From NCBI GenBank assembly GCA_964479435.1, contig CAYZME010000070.1:1-9135 (forward strand): a DNA stretch of 9,135 nucleotides, in the 5' to 3' direction. Positions 5,435 to 9,135 of the stretch are shown piece after piece (position 1 is the stretch's first letter; the number at the start of each line of letters is the position of its first letter). Origin of the DNA: JAAYKS01 sp964479435. Its GTDB lineage: Bacteria; Bacillota; Clostridia; Saccharofermentanales; UBA5734. The notes beneath the pieces are model-generated. The model had not been told where the DNA came from and did no database searches. It saw nothing but the letters and a program-made list of their open reading frames with translations. The position numbers were made by a program, and so were the translations under genes.

Positions 5435-6919
5435 GGTCCTGCCCGACAGCGCCCGGTTGCTGGCCGCCTCCGCGGCCATTTCGGCCACCGATTTGACCGG
5501 CAGCCGATACGCGCCTCCTTCTTCCTGCCGCGGGGGGATCAGCTCCCCTGCTTGGCGGGCGTGATGGAGCCGCGCGGCCGCTGCCGCAACGGCAGTCGTG
5601 TACTGCGGCAACCACCGCGCTTCGGCCACCAGCATTTCATCCGCCAGCTGCCAGATCTCCGGGGGATTGCATACGGCTCCCGTCAGTGGATCCATCATCA
5701 TCGCCTGGCGCAGCAGCGCGTCGTCTCCCGCGACGGCCGCCTCCACGGACAGGCGCTGAACCCAGACCGACGCGCTGCAGATCGCGGCGCAGCCCGTTGG
5801 CAACGCGCCGATCCGCGGGATCGCGATCCCGTTGGCATCGACGTAGCCGGGCACTTCGACGACACAGTCGTTTGGCAGGTTTGAAATGCACCCCTGATTG
5901 ATCACATTGAAGTGACCCCGGTACACCCGGCCGGTTTCCAGGCCTTCGATGATCCAGGAGCCGTGTTCGGTGCTGCGGTCGCTGCCATCATATTTTTTGG
6001 CCGCTTCTCGCATCCAGTTGGGGAAATCGGTTTCAAACCAGTTGCGGGTCTCGGTGCATACACGCAAATAACCGCCCGTTTCGCCGTTGATCCAGCGGTC
6101 CAGGCTGATCCACCGGCCGATTTCGTCGGGGCGTTTGCGATACCAGGGCAGGTACTCGGACAAATGGCCGTTGGACTCGGTACTGTAATAGCCGAAGCGG
6201 CGCAACATATCGATGCGGACTTTCTCGGTCTCCCGCAGCTCCGGGTCGGCTTCAAACGCGGCCAACAGCCGTCCGGTCAAATCCTCTCCCCGGTGGCGGA
6301 TTTGGAGATACCAGGTCTGGTGGTTGATGCCCGCGCAGATGATATCGACCTCTTCCAGCGGCAACCCCAGAGCCGTGGCAATCTGCTTGTGTCCGTGATA
6401 TACACCGTGACACAAACCCACGGTCGGCACCCCGCCATATTGGTTGGCCGCCCAGGTCAACATCGCGTTGGGATTGGCATAGTTGAGCATCATACAGCCC
6501 GGCGCGGCCACTTCCCTTATGTCCCGGCAGAAGTCGAGGATGACCGGGATCCCCCGTTGCCCGTAAAAAATGCCGCCCACGCAAAGCGTATCGCCGACAC
6601 ATTGATCCACGCCATAGCGCAGCGGGATCTCAATATCGTGCGCAAAGGCTTCCAACCCGCCCACACGAACCGCGTTGATCACGTAATTCGCGTCGCGCAG
6701 CGCTTCGCGCCGATCGGTGGTGGCGTGAATGCGCAACTGCAACCCATTGGCTTCCGCATCCCGTTGGCACAAGGCCGTCACCATATCGAGGTTTTTCCGC
6801 GAGATGTCCGTAAAGGCGATCTCGAATCCGCGCAATTCCGGAACGCTGAGAATATCGGTCAACAACGTGCGTGTAAAACCGACGCCGCCGGCACCGATAA
6901 ATGTGATTTTCTTACCCAT
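5423..6919 (-). CDS. GH4 alpha-glycosidase, MelA-like, NAD- and metal-dependent
   Basis: A 498-residue glycoside hydrolase family 4 enzyme. The family cleaves glycosidic bonds by transient oxidation at C3 with NAD+ and a divalent metal, normally in the cytoplasm. The Rossmann motif is FIGAGGVGFT (7-16); VGDTLCVGGIF (108-118) and NYANPNAM (146-153) are substrate and NAD region signatures. CHGV (170-173) supplies the metal-ligand cysteine, and His200 in AGINH the second ligand. GYYSTESNGHLSEYLPWY (243-260) holds the conserved tyrosine region. The match to E. coli MelA (alpha-galactosidase) runs along its whole length, through VDANGI and MMDP (408-411). CH rather than CN or CD after the glycine suggests non-phosphorylated alpha-glycosides. 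MelA has CHSV, so alpha-galactosidase, alpha-glucosidase or a uronidase are all possible. About 55 extra C-terminal residues are Ala/Arg-rich. ATG follows AAAGGAGGG. Divergent from the reductase-lactonase pair. Confidence 0.9.
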   Translation of the reverse strand: MGKKITFIGAGGVGFTRTLLTDILSVPELRGFEIAFTDISRKNLDMVTALCQRDAEANGLQLRIHATTDRREALRDANYVINAVRVGGLEAFAHDIEIPLRYGVDQCVGDTLCVGGIFYGQRGIPVILDFCRDIREVAAPGCMMLNYANPNAMLTWAANQYGGVPTVGLCHGVYHGHKQIATALGLPLEEVDIICAGINHQTWYLQIRHRGEDLTGRLLAAFEADPELRETEKVRIDMLRRFGYYSTESNGHLSEYLPWYRKRPDEIGRWISLDRWINGETGGYLRVCTETRNWFETDFPNWMREAAKKYDGSDRSTEHGSWIIEGLETGRVYRGHFNVINQGCISNLPNDCVVEVPGYVDANGIAIPRIGALPTGCAAICSASVWVQRLSVEAAVAGDDALLRQAMMMDPLTGAVCNPPEIWQLADEMLVAEARWLPQYTTAVAAAAARLHHARQAGELIPPRQEEGGAYRLPVKSVAEMAAEAASNRALSGRTDKG

Positions 6920-6943
6920 GGGACCCTCCTTTGACCTGGCGCC

Positions 6944-6953
6944 TCACGCGTGA
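6944..6953. promoter_or_regulatory. Palindrome TCACGCGTGA in the GH4 leader
   Basis: A perfect ten-base palindrome lies 24 bp upstream of the GH4 start, inside the 170-bp divergent region. Its right half, CGTGATGTC (6949-6957), recurs as CGTGATCTC at 7030-7038 beside the proposed promoters. It may be an operator; ten bases of symmetry can also arise by chance. Confidence 0.3.
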
Positions 6954-7012
6954 TGTCGTCGCCATTTTCTCATCCCGGCCACGCGCTGGCAAGCCGTGCC
7001 GCGAGGGGTTGT

Positions 7013-7042
7013 ACTATAATCAGGTCAAACGTGATCTCCCAA
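7013..7042 (-). promoter_or_regulatory. Candidate GH4 promoter
   Basis: On the minus strand TTGGGA (7042 to 7037) and TATAGT (7018 to 7013) are 18 bp apart, matching consensus at four and five of six positions. Transcription would start near 7006, giving a leader of about 87 bases that includes the palindrome at 6944-6953. It overlaps the plus-strand -10 at 7015-7020. Confidence 0.35.
7015..7020 (+). promoter_or_regulatory. Consensus -10 TATAAT for the reductase-lactonase operon
   Basis: A perfect TATAAT lies 70 bp upstream of the aldo/keto reductase ATG in otherwise G+C-rich sequence. No convincing -35 is seen 16-18 bp upstream, which suggests that an activator may be needed or that the promoter is weak. 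It shares bases with the minus-strand -10, so the two directions may compete. Confidence 0.4.
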
Positions 7043-7076
7043 CCAAACGACATCGCATCACCGGCGGATACAACGC

Positions 7077-7082
7077 GGAGGG
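7077..7082 (+). promoter_or_regulatory. RBS GGAGGG deciding the ATG start at 7090
   Basis: GGAGGG is followed by seven bases and ATG 7090. The frame stays open back to a TTG at 6931, but that start lies upstream of the TATAAT at 7015-7020 and would add 53 non-family residues. Confidence 0.8.
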
Positions 7083-7089
7083 AAAGGCT

Positions 7090-8127
7090 ATGCAGTATAC
7101 ATTTCTGGGTCGAACGGGCATGAAAGTCAGCCGGCTCTGTTTGGGCACGGGCAATTTTGGCGGCGGCCAGATCGCGTATGGCGGGTGGGGTTCTGTTGAG
7201 GAATCGCGCGCGCATTACCTCATGGATATGGCGTTGGACGCCGGGATCAATTTTTTTGATACGGCCAACGTATACGGCAATTTCGGCGCCGGCGGCCACT
7301 GCGGTCTGAGTGAGAAGATCATCGGCAATTGGTTTGCCCAGGGGGGCGGCCGCCGTGAACGGGTGGTGTTGACAACCAAAATGGAACGCGTCATGGAGCA
7401 GGACACGTTCGATGGGCCCAACAAACCGCGCAATGTCTCGTTGTACAAAATCCGCCGGCATTTTCGGGATTCCCTCCGCCGTTTGCAAACGGACCACGTC
7501 GAGCTCTATCTCATGCACCATCTAGACCGGCGCACCAGCTGGGATGAGGTTTGGGAAGCCTTTGAAACGCTTGTCCGTAGCGGCCAGGTGGACTACATCG
7601 GCAGCAGCAACGCGGCGGCCTGGGAGATCATGAAAGCCAATGAAGCCGCGCGCAGACGCAACTTCATGGGATTGGTCAACGAGCAGCATGGCTACAATCT
7701 CATCCACCGCGAGGCGGAATTGGAAGTGCTTCCCATGGCGATGGATCAAGGTGTTGGGATTACCATTTTCAGCCCCCTGTATCGAGGAGTACTGGGTATC
7801 GACTTGCTGGAACCGGGAAAACGTCCCTTGTCACCCCAGGCCCAAAACGTCGTGGAAAAATATCGCCCGCAGCTCCTCCGTTTCGCGACACTCTGCCACG
7901 AGCTGGGTGAGACGCCCGCGACTGTCGCCATCGCCTGGCAATTGGCAAACCCCGCGGTTACAGCTCCCATCATCGGCCCTTGCACGCCGGAGGATCTGAC
8001 TGAATTGTTGCGCGCGGTTGAACTCAAACTGGACGCTTCCACTCTGGAACGGCTGGATGAAATTTTCCCCGGCCCGGGCGGAGAAGCGCCGGAAGCCTAT
8101 GCAGGATGGGAGGAATTGAACAAGTGA
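7090..8127 (+). CDS. Aldo/keto reductase
   Basis: A 345-residue NADP(H)-dependent (beta/alpha)8-barrel oxidoreductase. It opens with the family strand YTFLGRTGMKVSRLCLGTGNFGG (about 3-25). The catalytic tetrad is visible: Asp57 and Tyr62 in FFDTANVYG, Lys97 in LTTKM, and His143 in LYLMHHLD. DYIGSSN (168-174) and GITIFSPLYRGVLG (223-236) are cofactor-side barrel motifs; PIIGPCTPEDLTE (293-305) matches the C-terminal nucleotide-binding segment. The pattern is of the Kv-beta/YghZ-like bacterial group, whose substrates are diverse aldehydes, ketones and sugars. The downstream lactonase overlaps its stop by four bases, which suggests that it may act as an aldose 1-dehydrogenase supplying a lactone, although reduction of a keto-sugar is equally compatible. 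It is divergent from the GH4 gene. Confidence 0.93.
   Translation: MQYTFLGRTGMKVSRLCLGTGNFGGGQIAYGGWGSVEESRAHYLMDMALDAGINFFDTANVYGNFGAGGHCGLSEKIIGNWFAQGGGRRERVVLTTKMERVMEQDTFDGPNKPRNVSLYKIRRHFRDSLRRLQTDHVELYLMHHLDRRTSWDEVWEAFETLVRSGQVDYIGSSNAAAWEIMKANEAARRRNFMGLVNEQHGYNLIHREAELEVLPMAMDQGVGITIFSPLYRGVLGIDLLEPGKRPLSPQAQNVVEKYRPQLLRFATLCHELGETPATVAIAWQLANPAVTAPIIGPCTPEDLTELLRAVELKLDASTLERLDEIFPGPGGEAPEAYAGWEELNK
8108..8114 (+). promoter_or_regulatory. RBS GGGAGGA deciding the GTG start at 8124
   Basis: GGGAGGA lies nine bases before GTG 8124. It sits within the reductase coding end and immediately after the in-frame ATG at 8106, which itself lacks an RBS. Confidence 0.65.
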
Positions 8128-9023
8128 TCCAAGATCTTGAAATCATTCATTTTGACCCCCAACTGCGCGCCCTGATCCCGGATAACCCGCAAATTGAAGC
8201 CCTCCATACCGGATTTCGTTTTGCCGAGGGCCCTGTCTGGGAGCACAAGAAGGACCGGTTGTACTTTACGGATTTTATGGAACTCAAAATCTATACCTGG
8301 TCGCAAACGGCCGGGCTGGAAGTCTTCTGCCAGGAAAGCGGGCGCGAAATCGGGTTAACGCTCGACCGCAAAGGCAGATTGCTGGGCTGCGCCTCCAGAC
8401 TGCAGGCCATACGACGTTGGAACCCGGACGGTACGGATGATTTGCTGCGCAATCAGATTTCCGGCAGCGATTTCCATATCAATAACCCGAACGATCTGGT
8501 GGTCAAATCAGATGGCGCCATTTATTTTTCGGATCCGTACAATCCGGCCACCTGTCCGCCACGCTCGGCGCCCACCAACGGCGTATACCGGCTGGACCTG
8601 GAGCAGGACACCCTCTATCCCGTCATCGCGGCCATGGAACGGCCAAACGGCTTATGCTTTTCTCCCGACGAATCCCTGTTCTATATCAACGATACCAACG
8701 GGCAGACAATCCATGTATACGACGTGTCGGCAGATGGGCATCTCACCGCGGGGCGCCTGTTTGCCCAACTCGACACCTCGTACGGGCCGGGCGCCCCGGA
8801 CGGGATGAAATGTGATCGTGCCGGCAATGTCTACGTGACCGGGCCGGGCGGGATCTGGATCTTTTCCAAAGAAGGAAAGCCCCAGGGGATTCTCAAGATC
8901 CCGGAAATCGTCGGCAACTTCGCCTGGGGCGGCAGGGATTGGCGCGACTTATACATCACCGCGTCCCGCACGCTCTACCGCGTGCCCATGAGAGCAAAAG
9001 GCATCCCGGTCGGGCTGGCGTAG
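8124..9023 (+). CDS. SMP-30/gluconolactonase-family lactonase
   Basis: A 299-residue six-bladed beta-propeller of the SMP-30/gluconolactonase/LRE-like family, which opens sugar lactones to aldonic acids with a bound divalent metal. Glu35 in FAEGPVW (33-39), Asn175 in RPNGLCFSPDE (173-183) and Asp226 in APDGMKCD (224-231) match the metal ligands; NNPNDL (120-125) carries the conserved substrate-site asparagine. The end shows GNVYVTGPGGIWIF (234-247) and GNFAWGG-W-DLYITA (264-280). No signal peptide is seen, so it is cytoplasmic. GTG 8124 overlaps the reductase stop (GTGA), pointing to translational coupling; the ATG at 8106 would add six residues. The lactone substrate is not identifiable from sequence. 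Confidence 0.9.
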   Translation: MIQDLEIIHFDPQLRALIPDNPQIEALHTGFRFAEGPVWEHKKDRLYFTDFMELKIYTWSQTAGLEVFCQESGREIGLTLDRKGRLLGCASRLQAIRRWNPDGTDDLLRNQISGSDFHINNPNDLVVKSDGAIYFSDPYNPATCPPRSAPTNGVYRLDLEQDTLYPVIAAMERPNGLCFSPDESLFYINDTNGQTIHVYDVSADGHLTAGRLFAQLDTSYGPGAPDGMKCDRAGNVYVTGPGGIWIFSKEGKPQGILKIPEIVGNFAWGGRDWRDLYITASRTLYRVPMRAKGIPVGLA

Positions 9024-9027
9024 CTGA

Positions 9028-9135
9028 TCAGTCCCCGTGGGTCGGAGCCATATCATTTGAATAGCCCATTTCGCGGGAAATCTGCAAAGCGGTTTTGCTC
9101 ACATGATCGATCACCTGGTTGATTTTTTGAAAGGT
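9028..9135 (-). CDS. C-terminal end of a probable IclR-family regulator
   Basis: The minus strand is open from the window edge to a TGA (plus-strand TCA at 9028-9030), giving the last 35 residues of a protein. INQVIDHVSKTALQIS followed by REMGYS matches the usual end of the IclR effector domain, where a final helix closes with IS-x-x-x-GY. A ten-residue polar tail follows. IclR proteins commonly govern sugar and sugar-acid catabolic genes, which fits the neighbouring lactonase, reductase and glycosidase. Its stop is four bases from the lactonase stop. The DNA-binding domain is outside the window, so the family call rests on a short match. Confidence 0.55.
   Translation of the reverse strand, partial: TFQKINQVIDHVSKTALQISREMGYSNDMAPTHGD

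Noticed and set aside
5912..6934. Long open frame antisense to the GH4 gene (340 codons)
   Set aside because: It has no recognisable domain, and the opposite strand encodes a full GH4 protein with all motifs. Long antisense frames are expected in G+C-rich coding DNA.
7023..7038. Catabolite-repression (cre) site in the GH4/reductase interval
   Set aside because: There is a central ACGT, but the flanks do not fit the TGWAANCGNTNWCA pattern.
6931..7089. Upstream TTG start for the aldo/keto reductase
   Set aside because: It overlaps the GH4 RBS region and lies before the TATAAT; the ATG at 7090 has GGAGGG at ideal spacing and matches the family N-terminus.
1..9135. tRNA, rRNA, CRISPR array, insertion sequence, toxin-antitoxin or defence genes
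   Set aside because: None seen: no regularly spaced repeats, transposase motifs or cloverleaf-like sequences were recognised by eye.

Overview
The window is a compact, gene-dense bacterial chromosomal segment. Most genes are rich in G+C, ribosome-binding sites are strong and purine-rich (AGGAGG-type), and TTG and GTG are probably used as starts alongside ATG. With a GltS-type carrier, a family GH4 NAD-dependent glycosidase and an IclR-type regulator, this would suit a high-G+C anaerobic Bacillota (Clostridia-like) organism. That placement is only an inference, because there is no rRNA or other marker gene. I see no insertion sequence, phage gene, tRNA or CRISPR array.

Layout. Positions 1-102 (minus strand) hold the N-terminus of an unidentified protein. 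A palindrome-rich divergent region (103-326) follows. Next come a PlsC-like acyltransferase fused to a zinc-ribbon-like segment and a C-terminal domain (327-1607), then a GltS-type sodium-coupled carrier (1634-3052), probably one transcription unit. Facing them is a CPA2-type Na+/H+ antiporter (3091-4347, minus). It is divergently paired with a LysR-type regulator (4502-5404, plus). The 154 bp between the last two hold two perfect ATAA-N7-TTAT sites, start to start 31 bp apart.

The right half is a carbohydrate module. A MelA-like GH4 glycosidase (5423-6919, minus) is divergent from a translationally coupled pair: an aldo/keto reductase (7090-8127) and an SMP-30/gluconolactonase-family lactonase (8124-9023). 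The right edge carries the last 35 residues of what looks like an IclR-family regulator (9028-9135, minus). Together these suggest uptake-independent processing of an alpha-glycoside or its sugar: hydrolysis by GH4, oxidation at C1 (or another redox step) by the reductase, lactone opening by the lactonase, under an IclR-type regulator. The substrate cannot be read from the sequence.

Four starts differ from the longest open frame, each decided by a Shine-Dalgarno sequence: acyltransferase (TTG 327), LysR (ATG 4502), aldo/keto reductase (ATG 7090) and lactonase (GTG 8124). Two partial genes at the edges are easily missed because only 34 and 35 codons are present. The most noteworthy signals are the paired LysR boxes over the divergent promoters, the cluster of inverted repeats around the acyltransferase start, the unusual acyltransferase architecture and the proposed oxidative sugar module. 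I found no clearly unprecedented system.
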